Below, piece by piece: positions 1-13,500 of a stretch of DNA of 64,000 nucleotides. A program made the position numbers and the translations under genes. The stretch comes from Lycocorax pyrrhopterus obiensis (Eukaryota > Chordata > Aves > Passeriformes > Paradisaeidae): positions 682,001 through 746,000 of the forward strand of contig JACSVZ010000025.1 in assembly GCA_014706295.1 (NCBI GenBank). Reading direction: 5' to 3'. Each line of letters begins with the position of its first letter. Positions within the stretch are counted from its first letter, which is position 1. Below the pieces are notes generated by a model that was given only the letters and a program-made list of their open reading frames with translations, had not been told where the DNA came from and did no database searches.

Positions 1-2774
1 ATGGCAACTTTCCTGGGAGCAGTGTGGGACTGCCAGCCCACCCTGCTGCCCGGAGGAGCAAGAACAAAGCTGCCACCCAGCTCTGCTGTTCTCAGGATAA
101 AGGGCTGGGGAGTTCCTGAGGGAGGCAGGAATCCAGGGGCTCCAGTTCCCCTTGGCGCTGCCTTCATGGAGCACAAACTCCTGCAGCTGCTCAGAAGTGC
201 AGACTTGGCTCCTGGATCCATCTCTTCCTACGGAGGCTGTGCCTCAATCTCCCAGTGCCAGGCTCCACAGGCCTGTGAGCTACACCCAGACACCAATCAA
301 AGATAGCCCTTTTCCCAAGGAAAGAGCAGAACAAAGAGCATAAAACATGTGAAGGAGATGTGCTGATTTCCTCACTAGCCTGTCGTGTGTCTTTGCAGTC
401 TCTGGGACCTCACTCCTCCTCTTGGGAGATGACTAAATAAACAATCATTCCACACAACTTGCTCACTTCCTCACTCTGCCTATCACTGTGGGCTCCATCC
501 CAGCCATTATCTGCAGAGGGAATTCAGCAGGGCTGTAATTCCTTCACACAATGTGCTCTCACTTTCTTCATGGCTCCCAGGAGAGATCAGTGCCTGACTT
601 CAGTGGGGCAGGATATCAAACCTAGCTTTGCCTCTCTCTGCCTTGGCTATCCTCTGTGAAAAATGGGATGGTGACTGCTTCCTGCCTCGTTCTCTCCCTT
701 GCCTGCATTCCCAAAGAGAGGGTGAGTTTCATTTGTTAATGCTGATGGAGCCCTTGGGGACCTGCAGATAAAGAGGCTCAGTGTGGAGCACAACTGAACG
801 TTCCACCCCGCAGAAGGATTGTGCTGCACTGTTTCTTCTCAAAGCACCCACTGACACTGTCCAAAGTAAAACCAGCAATAACAATCAAACCCAAGTAAAA
901 CCCGAGTCTAACAGTCTGTGAAATGCAGCTGAGGCCTGCCAGGCAGCCCGTTTGGGGAACAGGTGGAATGAACTCCTGAAGGGGGAAGCAAGGGAAGGCT
1001 AAAATGGTCAGTTGGACATTGACCCAAAAAGTGACCTTAGAGGGGGACAATGGCCACCATCAGCAGGCCCTGCTGCAGAGGAAACCAGAGGCAGGACAAT
1101 ATCTGGGAACTCCTGGGGAGCAGCAAGATCAACTCACTGGATTGTCCAGGGACTTGGGTGCAGTAAGCAGGCAAGGGCATGACTCCACACACAAGATGGA
1201 GAAGTGCAAAGCCTTTATTGCACAGGAAAATATTCCCTAAATACCAGCACCTAACAGGATATCACATCATATAAACAGGAAAGGTTCACCTCAGTGTCCC
1301 CCAATCACCTGGGGTAGTGCACAGACATTGCCTATTATGGTAACAGGTAAACAATGCCCTGTAAGGTCACAAACTACAATTATCACATCCCATAGGCCCA
1401 GCACTGTCCACAAACCCACAATCCTCTCTCAGCCCATCCCCGGTGACCTGGATGCACTCCCAGGGTCACCTCTGGGTCCAGGAAAGAGGCTCTCTCTGGC
1501 CCTCAGGGTCTGTCTCTCTTCCAGCACACAGTGCACCCCAACATTGGGGAACAGCAGCACGAGGAGTGGCCGCTGCTGACCAGTGAGGCAGGGTTGTAGC
1601 TGCACAGAACTCTTCCTTTCCTCATCTGGGAAGTACAAGGGGTGGAAAAATCGAGGCACAGACAGCAGATTTACCAGGAGTCATATCTGATTCTCCAGAA
1701 CTAGAGATCATATTCTATTCCCAACTGAATTTTGCTGGCTATGTTGAACACAGCCCCAGGAAGACAACTGAAGTAAGCCAAATGTACCCTAATCTGCTCA
1801 TTTCCTGATTGGATATTCTCCTTCTGGCAGACAGGAGACAGTCCCCATGCCTGGCTGTGCCACCCTGCTCCTTATCCAGCTCCCAGGCTGGCTCAGGCAA
1901 GCAGGATACCCCATGCTCCAGAGGAAAACCTGTGTGGAGACACCTCTGTGCTCCCAGCAAAGCTGGATCTGACAGTCCGGGAGCTTTCAGGGGTTGGTGT
2001 GGGGACAACACCTCACAAATGGCATTTTGGAAACATCTCAGGCCCTTGGGAACAACTTAAACTTCCCTAAATGCCCTTTCAAGAGCTTCTAGAAGTGTGT
2101 TTATTTGGAAACCAATGTGAGAGGAAATGTGCAGGGGATGAAATGAAGTGTGAGCTCATTGTAAGGCTTCATAGTATTTGATCAATTGCTGCTCAGAAAG
2201 ACCTTGGTAGGTTGTGCGTACCTGGGACATCTGTGCTCCTTCTTCTACCCAATTAATTTTGTCACTGAGTTGCAGCTACTAATTAACACTTTCAATACCA
2301 TCATGGACACCAGAAGGGTGAGGGCTCCAATCAATGTCCCCACAGAAACCTGATGGTACCAGACAAACCCAGCCGAAAATTTGGAAACGAAACTTCAGCA
2401 GGTGTTAGCTGCTGACCGGTTCTTCAAGGGCTTCAAACACTTTCCTATACAGAGGGTTTCAAACTTCTGTTTTTCGAGCTTCAAGCAGAAAAAGAGATTT
2501 CAGATACCTCTGAGTCAGGTGCCAGTGCCACTGTTCAGGGCACTCACTCATTTTTTCCATCACGGATTCCTTTGCTTGGGAGTGCAGGGCAGGTGACAAG
2601 GACACGGCTGCCAATGCAGGAACATGGCTCTTTATCAGTACAAGCCTTATCTTTTCTTCTGTAGGCTCGGCTTAATTCCCTGAAAGGAAGATTCAGTGAC
2701 TAGGAAAGGGAAGTGACCCTGCTGTTTGTGCAGGGTGGGTTGCACACCCTTCACCCAGGGTGCCACGAGCCCTT

Positions 2775-3052
2775 GATCCTGCTCCCTGCTCCAATCCCAC
2801 TCTCTGCTCCGATCCCGCTCCTTGCTCCAATCCCGCTCCCTGCTCCAATCCCACTCTCTGCTCCCCCACTCTCTGCTCCCCCACTCTCTGCGATCCCACT
2901 CTCTGCTCCCCCGCTCCCTGCTCCGATCCCGCTCCCTGCTCCAATCCCACTCTCTGCTCCGATCCCGCTCCCTGCTCCAATCCCACTCTCTGCTCCGATC
3001 CCACTCTCTGCTCCGATCCCGCTCCCTGCTCCGATCCCGCTCCCTGCTCCGT
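2775..3052. repeat. Minisatellite, ~18-bp units
   Basis: Tandem units of the form CTCCCTGCTCCAATCCCG, with a variant ending in CTCTCTGCTCCCCCA that is 15 bp long. Both unit lengths are multiples of three and the units lack stop codons in most frames, which is why several overlapping open frames (Ser-Arg-Glu-Trp-Asp-Arg type on the minus strand) cross it. These frames are a product of the repeat and are not evidence of a protein. Confidence 0.9.
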
Positions 3053-3520
3053 GCCTCATCCCATGCTGATGGATTTGCCAAACTCCCCATGCTGAGCTCC
3101 AGCTGAGTCCAGCCAGGATGGAGAGAGGTGCCTTTGTGCAGTGCACCCGTGCCCTACATTTTCAGGGGAAGTAAGGGCTTCCCTGGCACCCCCTCCTCTG
3201 CCAAGCAGCTGAGTTACAAGTAAATACAGGTAAGGAGCTTTGCTCCTTCCAGCAGAAGTCGGGATAATTCCCTCCATCAGCAGAGTTGCATAAGCCCCAC
3301 TTTCCCCACGTGGCACTGCCAGCAGAGGTGTCGTCCCCTGAGGCCTTGCCAGGGACCCGGGGGCATTCCAGATCCCACAGTTTTAGGAATTCTTTATGGC
3401 AGCTGTGCTGCTCCAGCGTAACAACTTTAAGATAGTGCTAAATTCTCATCATCAGTTCTCTGAAAAGTCACAGAACAATGAAGCGTGTGAACGTGTCAGA
3501 AAGACACAAACCAACTTGGT

Positions 3521-3730
3521 TTGTTCAGCCTGGAGAGGAGGAGGCTGAGGGGAGACCTCAGGGAGGTCTTCAGCATCCTCACAAGGGGCAGTGGAGAGAC
3601 AGGTTTGGACAACATTCTGAGGCACAGGGAGGGATTGCTGGGGTGTCTGTGCAGGGCCAGGAGCTGGGCTGAATGATCCTGGTGGGTGCCTCCCAGCTCA
3701 GGATATTCCATGGTTCTGTGATTCCATGAT
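3521..3730 (+). mobile_element. CR1 retroposon fragment, 3' end
   Basis: The segment starts with TTCAGCCTGGAGAGGAGGAG, which resembles the conserved block near the 3' end of avian CR1 elements. It ends with a CR1-type tail (GGTTCTGTGATTCCATGAT). The middle is shortened relative to the family. Forward orientation; non-coding relic. Confidence 0.85.
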
Positions 3731-4199
3731 AACTCACCAGGGCATCTCTCATGCTGTCGAGTCTGAGGAGGGATTTCCCCTCTCCGAGCCCGCTCTCAGT
3801 GCTCTGTAAAGACCAGGGCAGAGAACACAAGGGCCCTGCTGCTGTTTCTGACCTCGAGGAGTCAACTCCTACTGGTCTCTGCCTTTCTGGGTTCCCACAT
3901 GCACGGCCAGCGCTACGAAACAGCATTTAAACAGCCTATGCATTTAAATTTTGTCATTAGACTCAGCAGAGGAGGAGAAGGCTTCACCAACCTGCTGCCT
4001 GAGAACACTCGAGACTGAAGTGATCACAAACCCTTTCCTTTCATTATTAGCAAGGCTCGAAGGTGCTGGGACGGATGAGGGGTGTAATTTACTCCATCTG
4101 TAACACAGCTCTTCCACTGCAGGCAGCCAGAGATTTACACTCCCTGCCTGCGTGCTCGCTTTATTTAGGGCAGGCTGGCGGGGAAGCCAAGAGGAGCCA

Positions 4200-4530
4200 A
4201 AGCCCCGGTCTCACATTTCCCTGGGCTGTGACGGCGCTCATTCCCAGAGAAGGAAGTTCGGGAGTGAGTCAGAGGCGCTCCGGCAGCAGAGCGGGTGCTC
4301 AGCCCCCGCCACCGCTGCTCTCGCTGCTCCTCCACGGGCCGGAGCTCGCTCAGCGCGTGGCTCATCCCCGGAAGGATGGAATCATCTCTCCCGGGACTGC
4401 GCTGGAGCTCACATCCCTCCCGTGCTCAGCACGCAGTAAATAAGGACTGGGAGGCTGCCAGGATTCCTGCACCGAGGTTAATGAATAAACAACCGCCTGC
4501 AGGACTCACTCCTATTTTTAACATCTATAT
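4200..4530. promoter_or_regulatory. CpG-rich block, candidate promoter or enhancer
   Basis: This interval has a clear local increase in CpG dinucleotides compared with its flanks. It holds an AP-1 consensus TGAGTCA at 4265-4271, an ETS-type AGGAAGT at 4251-4257 and a MEF2 consensus CTATTTTTAA at 4512-4521. There is no coding exon beside it. One inference is that this is the promoter or untranslated first exon of KCNJ5, a heart-expressed channel gene expected to the left on the minus strand; an unrelated enhancer is equally possible. The sequence alone does not decide. Confidence 0.3.
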
Positions 4531-7500
4531 CTTTGATTGCATCTTCGAGAGACCTCTCCATAAATAACCATTCCAAGAGATAAAAGCATTGGATGTTTCC
4601 TTTGACAGAACAGAGATTATCAGCATTTAGACAGGAAAACTGCTGGTAGGCAAGCAGGCTCTTGCTTTTTATAGAAAATGTTGCCTTTATCGTGGCAAAC
4701 AGAACACTGAGAGACAAGAAAATGCAAATATAGCAAGAGACATTCTGGAAATGGGAGCTCAGTCATGCCTTGTTTTCCTCATTTCTTCCTGGTGGGAGAT
4801 GCTCTCATGGCACACATTTCCAGGAAAACAATGGAGGACGCTCAGAAAAGTGGGCAATGTTGGGAATTAGGAGAGCTGCCAGCACACCAAGGTCGCTGCT
4901 GAAAATGGGATTTAATTGCTTGGTTATGGATGCAATTTTGGGAATATTACCTGATGTGGATAAAATAAACAGTTTCACAAACACAGCCCCTTGGATTCCC
5001 AAGAGTGCCTTGGGTGGTTTGGAATGTCCAGCATGAGAGACAAGGAGGGGAAATCCTTCTGCACTTTGTGGGAATCCCTGCCATCCGAGGGGGCTCCGAG
5101 CACCTTGGAGTCATTTGTCACTTGTGAAAATCTAGGTCATTTACTCCCCTCCTCCTGCTCTGCTTTTTTCCATGCTAAATATAGAATGTATTTTCTGGCT
5201 CCAGACTGAATAAAGTTGTTAATTACACTCTTTCCTAAAAACCTGCAATTGAAATTCACTTGGGGACGCTCTGAAAGCTGGGGAAGGCTATTCTTTCTTA
5301 TAGTATTCTTTTGACATGTCTTAGAGGAAAAAGGAAGAAAGCCCATTTGCTTTTAATTTCTCAGTTTTGAGGATAATATTTAACAGAAGTAAATCCCTTT
5401 AAGGGCTCAGCTGTGCTCTTTGAAGCTAGAGGGGAAAATCCCATTGAGTTTCAGTGCAGGAGAACCAGCCAGATGCTTTGGAAAATTATGTTAAACAATC
5501 TACAGTGTGTTAAGTGATGCAAGAAAATTAATTTGTGCCATTGTGAACTGCCAATAGGTGAAAAAGATGGGAATCCTGAGTGTAGTAGGTTGGGTATAAA
5601 AATAATCAGGTTCTTTCAGGGTGTACCTCATCAATCAGCTCCTGGTAAAGGGTCTGGAGCAATTCCATGCTCAGTTCCTGGTGCTGGAAAAGCCCAAAGG
5701 GGTTGGTGTGACACACCTGCCTGCCAGGAGTGTCAGGAGGTGGAACAGATGGATTGACATGCTCTGCAGATGAAAAGGGCTGCCTGGGTGGGATCAAATT
5801 TGTTATTAATGACGGAGCTATTAAAACGAAGGGGTGTCTAATAACAGAGTTAATTCCTTGTTCCAGGGCTTTTGTCCTCGGAGCGCTGCGGGGCAAACGC
5901 TGCCTCCCTGAGCCACAGAGCTCCTCTGCTTCAACTCTGAGCACACCTGGCTCTGCCCAAGGGCTAAAGAACTTCTTTTGAACATAAAAATCCTGTTCCC
6001 AAGTTCCTCAAGCCTTGGAGGATCCCATCTCCAGCTGTCGGTGGTGGCCAGAGGGACCCGGTGCTTGTTGCTCTATCCCCAGGGGAGGAGCAGCTTCCAG
6101 GCTGGGTGTTGGTGAGGGACAAACTCATTTATTTACAGCAGGGCCTCCAGAACTCAGGGATACAACCTGCCCCAGCCATCCACGCCCTCCCTCTGCTGAT
6201 GGAGAGGGACAGGCACCTCCACAAAGCAGTGCAGCCTTGGACGCCCATCTGAGAGCGAGGAGATGCCTCCTGAGCACGAGGGGAACCAGAACTGCTTTAT
6301 CAGACACCTCATTTCTGTGTGCCTGCAGCTGAGTGGGGTGATCCCAGGCCTCGGTCACTTGGTCCCTCAGGATGCAGAGGACTGAGAACTACAAGAGATG
6401 GACATTTCTCTAAGCTCCAAGGTGACAGCAGTGCAGAGAGAGAGACAGCAGCCTCACTGAGGTCACTCCTGCAGTCCCACAGCAGTGAGGTCACTCCTGC
6501 AGTCCCCCCTCTGCAAAGGGCTCAGATGGACTCAGGGGTTCAGCTCAGATCTGGGGGGGAGGTCAGAGCAGAAGTTGGGCAAGGGCACACCCAGCTCCCA
6601 GAGCACAGACCCATTAAATCAGGCTGCAGAGGGTTCTGCAGCACAGGGGGGCATCAAGAGGCACCTGGTTCCTGCCCAAACCATCTCCCCATGCTGAGGA
6701 AAGGCCTGATGCTCACAGGTGGCCAAGGCACTTGTGCGGTGCCTGTGCCCATCCCACCAGATGGGACAGGACACTCAGGTGTTGGTGGCAGCAGGAGTAA
6801 TGCCAGCTCCTCCAAGTAACACTGCATTACTTTTTACCTCTGGCAGCCCAGCTCTCCTGCTGACTTTCTCTCCATCCTGCAGCCCCTTCCCCTGCCTTGC
6901 ACATGCACCGCACAAACGAGGCCCAGCATTAATGAGCCATTGCATACAGATGAGCTGGCAGCCAGTCCGAGCTGCCACAGCCACACATAAAAGCCAAGCA
7001 GGGCCTTGGGCTCTCTTCCTTCGATGCAGGAGCTGCTGGATCCAAGTTCTGTGGAAGTTCCCTGGTCTGGGGGACACGGGCAGGTCCTCTCCCACCTCCC
7101 CTCTGCAGGCACCTGCGCTGGGTAAGGCACAAGGTAAGGTGTTCTACTGTTTTCCCACCATATTTCCCTGGAGACTGTCCCTTCTGTCTCCTTGCACAAA
7201 TTTGCCGTGTCAGGACTACAGCAGGGGAACCAAAAAATCCTTTTCTTTATGGAATAGCACGTGTGGGTTCTAGTCTGCCTTATCACTGGCTCACCTCTCC
7301 TTGGGCAGCCCTTTGCCAGTTCTCTGCCTCTGTTTCTGCTCCCACTAAACAGCTACTGAGGAGAACACTGCCAAAGAAAATCTCTGCATCCGCTGGAGTC
7401 ACCTCAGACACCAAACGCAGATGATGGCAGTTCAGGCATTGCTCCTCTCTGGGAGTGCTGAGTGGATTTCTGGCAGTGACATGGGGCTGGAAGGGCCTTA

Positions 7501-10500
7501 AACCTCAGCTCTGTGAAAAACTGGGGTGGGATAAGCTGGTGCAAGCTCAGAGCGCGTTAGATTTGTGGGGGAACTGCCAGCACTGCTGTTTAACCCTGTG
7601 CTAGCAGCAGCCACCTGGGCTTCGGAGTGACTTAAGTAACTTCAGAGTAACCGAAGGGCTAATTAAGTGTGTGGAGGAGGACAGTTAACGAGCATCAGCT
7701 CAGGGTTTTCACAGCCCTACCTGAACTGGGAGGTGTTTCAGTTACCCAGAACCAACAGCTCAGAGCAGAAGTTCCCCCAGCTCAGCTACAGGAGATGCTC
7801 AGAGCTCCAGGAACAAGGTTCTCAGAACTTCTGAAGTTAAAAAAAGTAACCGCCCTTAAATTCTCTTCCATTTTGGGCATGACAACGTGCAGTGCATGGT
7901 TCACTTCCTTAATCTCACAGTCAATCGCTTTTCTCAACCCCTATAAACATCAGCAGGGAAAGAGAAAAATCTGCATGTGTGTTAGTAATAAATTTAAAAA
8001 TCAGGGCATACCACTTAAGGGTTGACTTGTCAGAAAATGGTAATTAAAAGTGTTCCAGCTGACAGTGCTGCTTTAATGAATTATTAGTAATGTTCTCAGA
8101 GAACATTTGATGAAAGACACCATAAGAGCTCTTACTTAAACAAACCAATTTTCTGCATCATGCAACTTCAGTGCGCAAGAGGGGGAAAATCTCCATTATA
8201 GAATTACAAAAATAACCAGGTAATGGTTTGAATGATCACGAAGGAGCCAGGGGCCATTCGTACTTGGCCTGTATTTCCTATACCATAGCCTTTGTCCATA
8301 GGTGCTGATCTGAGAGCTACCGCTCTTGTGTTAAACTCTGTCCCAAAAGCCCAGTAAGGTGCAGTGTAAGAGCTTCTCACAGTTACCAGGTGTTCTCCAT
8401 GCACAGGGCAGTGTTCCTGAGACAGGGACAGAGCCTTTGGCTCTGGATCCCTGATCACAGCTGGGGCTGCTGGATCCCACCAGGCTTTGCCTGGCAGAGT
8501 GCAGGGGAGCTGGACAGGGCAGCACAGAGCACGTGAGTGAGGAGGGATGCTGCAGGTGGTGGAACTCTAAGGATGGGCTCTTTGAGTACTTAAATTAATT
8601 GTCCAGTGGCTCTTTGTGCCTTTTACTGCTCAGCGTCTCCTGCAGCTCCTGCAGGAGGTCTTTAATTCCAGACGGAACCAAGGTTGGCAAGGAGACAGCG
8701 AGGGGAGAGCTTGTGGAAACACAGCCCTGCTTAGTGGGAGCGATGCGTGGAGTGGGGAAGGATGAGGGCAAAGGGCACTAAGCCTTAATCATGGATTTGT
8801 GTTTGGGTGTGAAGGAGATGGAAGTGGGGAGACAGTTGGGGGAAAGAGGCTCTCATGCCTCATTTCCTGCCATGGGATCCTTGCTGGGTTCCAGCTCCAT
8901 CCAGATTTGTTGTTTGTCCTTGACTGTTCCAGGAGAAATGTAAGAGTGCAGCTCTGGGAATTCACCTCTCTGGCAGAAGTCCCGTGGACCCACCCCAGCA
9001 CTGGTGAGCAGCACATGCCGGGGAACTGGAGGGTTCTGGCAGGGTTGGTGGTGGGAAAGGCACTGCCCAGGAGGAGTTCAGAGCTCCAGAGGGCTGTTCT
9101 GGGTTCAGCTCTTAGCAGCAGCTCACCTCAGCCCCCTGTGACCAAGGCACATCCATAAATCTCTGGATTACAGCGGGAATGGGGACATTTTGACATGGGA
9201 AGGGAACTTCACCTTCCCAGCCAGGCTGCTCCAGGAGTGCCCGCTGTGTGTTCCCTGGGCACGCAATCCCAAAGCTGCTCCAGCACCACACGCCCTGCCT
9301 GGGCTGCAGCTCAGCCTGCCCACAGAGAAAAGGAGCTTTAGAGCTCAGTTCCAGCGCTCTGGGTGCCCCCAGAGATCTTCAGGAGCCCTGTCCCAGAGCA
9401 GGAGCTGGGAGCAGCGCGGGGCTGATGAGGGCACAGCCTCCCTGCTGAGCCTCACTCAGGTAAGGGTTTGTTCCCTTCTTGCTTTCGCCACGCAGGGCTG
9501 GGGTGTGGGAACCTGCTTCCTCTGCAGCATTCCGTGAGAAAGGCAAGGGAATTTAACTTGGCTCAGGCTTTCATAAACTCTCCCAACCACCTTCTGTGCC
9601 GTGGGCAGAAATGTGCCAGAGGAGCCCAGAATGGGTAACAAGCAGCCAGATACTTCTGGAAGCCCTTGGAATGCCCATCCCAAAGGGAAAACAAGCAGTT
9701 ACACAGGGACATGTGCATCACGGGGCAGAGCTGCTGCAACCTGAATGGCCATCCTCTGTGTGGATGTTTGTTAATATCAAGTCCATCTCACTTCCCCTTT
9801 TCGTTTGAATTTGGGGGTTGTGTCTAATCTTGTCACCCAGGGTGAGAGGAGACGCCCTGAAGAACTGCTCCTTCAGCCCTCAAATGTAAACTGCAGCTCT
9901 GGTGCCTCTCTTAAATGAGCTGCCTGGGCTCTTCAAACATTTGAAGAGGTAAAGTGAGGTGAGAGTAAATCCTTCATGGGTTTTACACCACTTTAGTAGG
10001 ACTCTGGAAAGCTCAAATAACATCCTGAGGTTTGCTGCATAATTGAATCCTACATGAAGTGGCACAACTGATACAAGATTTTTAAAAGCTCATTAATGGC
10101 TGAGGTCAGAGCTTCACTTCTGGAAGTAATTTAGTCCCAGTTTCAACTTAGGCACTTAACAGAAGCAGAAACTTAAAATAGGAATCTTGGTACCTAGAAC
10201 TGCTTGTGTAGCTGGCGATCCAGGGAAGTTTGAAGCAATTCACTTTGAGATGCCATTTTCTGAGAACTGAGAGGAATTCTGAGGTACCTGAGCCGCTTGA
10301 GTAAGTTTCCTCAGGTTGCTGGAATGAATCCCCACCATAGAAAATTCCGTCAAGATTTAAGCTCCTAAATGAATGGGGAGGATGTGAGATGCCTGGGCCG
10401 GTTAAGCTGTTTTCCCCTGGAAATGAAACAGTGGGATATACGTAAAGGGGGTCCAAGAAGTCAACATCTCTCTCACTTTTCTCTCTGATTCTGTCTGGAA

Positions 10501-13500
10501 CAAGGACCTCCTGCAGGAGCTGCGTTAGGTGCTGAACAATGAGAGGCAGAAAGAGCCCCTGGGCACTTGGTGAGGGTGTAATTTAAATACAAAGCCTTGC
10601 ACAGTGTGGGAGCTCATCATCAATCTAAACTTAAGACTTTCATTTGCAAAAGGATCTGCAAATCAGCTTTGTATTTGTCCCCCTCCAAAAGCCATTGCAT
10701 GTTCTCTCTGTTTCACTCCTTGCTGAGAATATTGAGATATTGTACACACAGAACTCTTTTCTGATAATAAACAGGTGCCTGCCAATATAGCAACTGGGCA
10801 TCTCTTATTGAGACTCTCCTACAATCCGTGCTCCATTCCAACTCTGACTACAGCAAGCTGATGCTGTTGCCAGTCCACAGCTCCACACTCAAGAGGTCTC
10901 AAAACTTCGCATTCATTGAATTTATCCACCCAGCCCCTGAGTTCCTTTTCCACCTTATGAGCAGATGGAGAAATAGGCACAAAGAGGAGAATATTTGTCC
11001 CATAGTACACAAAAAAAATGTGGAAAGTTGGGAATTCAGCTCAGCTATTTAGATTTTGGGGGATGCTTTACCACTTGACTGTACTTCCTAGGTCCTGCAG
11101 CCGAAAGCCATTTGATTAGGACAGATTAGTTTGGTTCTGGGTTGAGACAGAATCTGCTCCCTAAGTTTACTCCTTGCTGTGAAATAGCAAGGAATGAATG
11201 TACTGAATGCTGGTCTCTGACCTTGGTAATAAGTTGATTTAATTGGATTTGATTTTTCAAATGTAACATCTCAAGTCAGCCATAAACTCTGGAATTAGCA
11301 TAGCACATCTCGGCGCAGGAGAGATTTTCAAGCAGCAGAAGGAGATGAAGTCCGTGCCCAATGAATTTCAAATTACACTGAAGATGAACTCAGCCATATG
11401 CATGTCAAACCCGAATTGTGCAGGCTCTGAGTGCAGCAGGCAGCACAGTTATTAATGGCTTACATTTGCTATTAGGAATGCAAAGTAGCTGCTTTGCACC
11501 CAGTTTGTTCTGACGTCTCTTCACATCAATGACCCATGTGACGGGTCAATAATTCACTCCCTGCACTCTGCAAGCCAAGAATGTCTTGCAGGTCAATTAT
11601 ACTCACAGAAATAATTAGGAGCACAAAAGTAACTGGAGGATTGGGATAGAAAAAGCCCTGCTGGTGAAATATTGCATATCCCAGGTAAAGCAGAGTGTTC
11701 CTGCCTTTAGATCTGCAGCTCGTGCTCCCCAGCACCTTCCAAGGGTGCTGAGCATGCCCTGACATCAGGAAATGGCCTGAAAAGGGGCAATTTTCAGTGC
11801 CAGTATTTCAGGGAATAATCAGGTTCCCGTGTAACTAAAAGCTATTTGCTTCCCGCAGGAGATGTGTAAAAAAGTAGGACATTAGGCAAATAGCTGCCTG
11901 CTGAGAGCTGATCCTCAAAATTGTTCCTGAAATTTGTTTAGCTTTCATGGCATTAAATTGTAATAAATCCAGGAACATTTTAACCAATCTGCTGGGCACA
12001 AGCAGAGTCTAGTTCAGATGGACAAAATCTGCTTCATCAGACCTTGTAGGAAAGAGCACAAAATGCCTTTAGCAGCTCTGAGTTCAGCTGGGAACATCTG
12101 AAGTTGGGTTTTTCACAGCCCAAGTCTTGGGTCGTCAAGCTGAGTCTAAAGGCCCTGGCAGGGGCTGCAGGCTGTGCTGTGCATCCCTGGAATTTGGGCT
12201 GTTATCCACATCTTGGGGCAGCAGCCAGGGAGAGCTGAGGGATGGAAATCATTGAGATGAGACTGGAATGGCACAAGATGTTGTTGAAAATCATGGGAAT
12301 CAGGCCTCAGGAACCAGGGGCTGGACACAACCTGCCAGTCCCAGTCTGGAGCACTTGTGATGGACAGGAACCTTGCCAGCCACTGGTGTGGTCTGTGACT
12401 GTGCAGCCTGGGCTGATTCAAGGTGCAGCATCAGGCAGCAGGTGCCAGCTGGCCAGGGAGCTGCTGCACCTCGGGAGAGCGGGGCCAGGGAGCAAAAGGA
12501 GAGCAGGGAAAATCAACAGGCGGGGGCTGATGTGCTTCAGTGCCAGCTCAGCTCGTCACATGGGCAGACACTGAAAGGAATTCATAGGGCAGAAAACCTT
12601 TTTTATCCAAAGGAAAAGTTCATCTGTTCAGGAATGCAACGAATCCTTTCCCTTTTGAGCAATTCTGTGGGGTCACCAGAGGTTTCTTTGCTTTCTGGAC
12701 GCACAGTGAGAATGAAGAGGTTGCATTCTCCCATCCTCTGTGGTGCCACTGTAGCCCACCTGACTTTGGCCATAGATAACAGGGAGGGCCTTCACACTTC
12801 TGAGGAAAAAAGCGAGTTCAAAAGCTGAAGTCCAAAACGTCTGTTAATGGAGAGTGAGTCTGGAACGATGCTCCTTTCAACACATCTGCTGGGAAACTCC
12901 TGAATGAGAGGCAGGACACATTCAGAGGAACTCAGCACGTGATCATGAAGTAAAGGGTGTGTTAATGTTCCTGTCCAAGAGAAACTGTGATCCTACCTAC
13001 AGAAATTCAGGAAACAAGGACAACTAGATTGCAAAACAAAGCCAAATCCAAGCAACAGCAGAGCCAGGAACAGACAGAACAGCAGCAGAAGAACTAAGAG
13101 TAGGAAAGCCCTTTGTAAACTACGTATTTGTGGGATTTACTATGAAAGTACTGTTATTAAAGGAAGGGGATGAGAGGTGCTAAGTGATGAGCTGCACAGA
13201 ACTCAGGCTGCAGTGCAGCCTTTAATCCCTGGCAGGTGAGACAGGCAGAGCTGGAAAATGCCTCACGCACAGTTCAGTGATGTAAATGATCCAAGGGAAG
13301 AGCTCCGCACACACTTTGATCTTGAGAGAAAGCCTTCCTCACTTTGTTCTGTGTTTACCTGAAGAAAGGGATAAAGTGTGAAAGAGCTGCCTTCTGCTTG
13401 AAACAAGTAGCAATAAATTCTATTTATAGCACACCAGTGCTCCTGAAAGGCCTCAAAAACCCTGACAGCTGTGCCCAGGGCTCGCTGCAGTTACTGCTGA

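Larger units (their letters stand above)
1..4140. other. Non-coding flank, no gene recognised
   Basis: No exon of a known family can be read on either strand. The short open frames lack domain signatures and paired splice signals. The stretch contains an 18-bp-unit minisatellite (2775-3052) and one CR1 fragment (3521-3730). By human gene order KCNJ5 would be expected to the left of KCNJ1 on the minus strand, but none of its conserved blocks (pore signature, cytoplasmic domain) appears here, so its coding exons probably lie left of position 1. Confidence 0.6.

Noticed and set aside
1137..1235. Possible LTR end (minus-strand GCAATAAAGGC)
   Set aside because: A single polyadenylation-like motif without paired repeats, primer site or flanking gag/pol is too weak to call an element.
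2647..3146. Several overlapping open frames with Ser-Arg-Glu-Trp-type repeats
   Set aside because: They come from a tandem DNA repeat whose unit length is a multiple of three. No start context, splice site or family supports a protein.
7478..7510. Possible CR1 piece (GGCTGGAAGGGCCTTAAACC)
   Set aside because: Too short and diverged to separate from chance.
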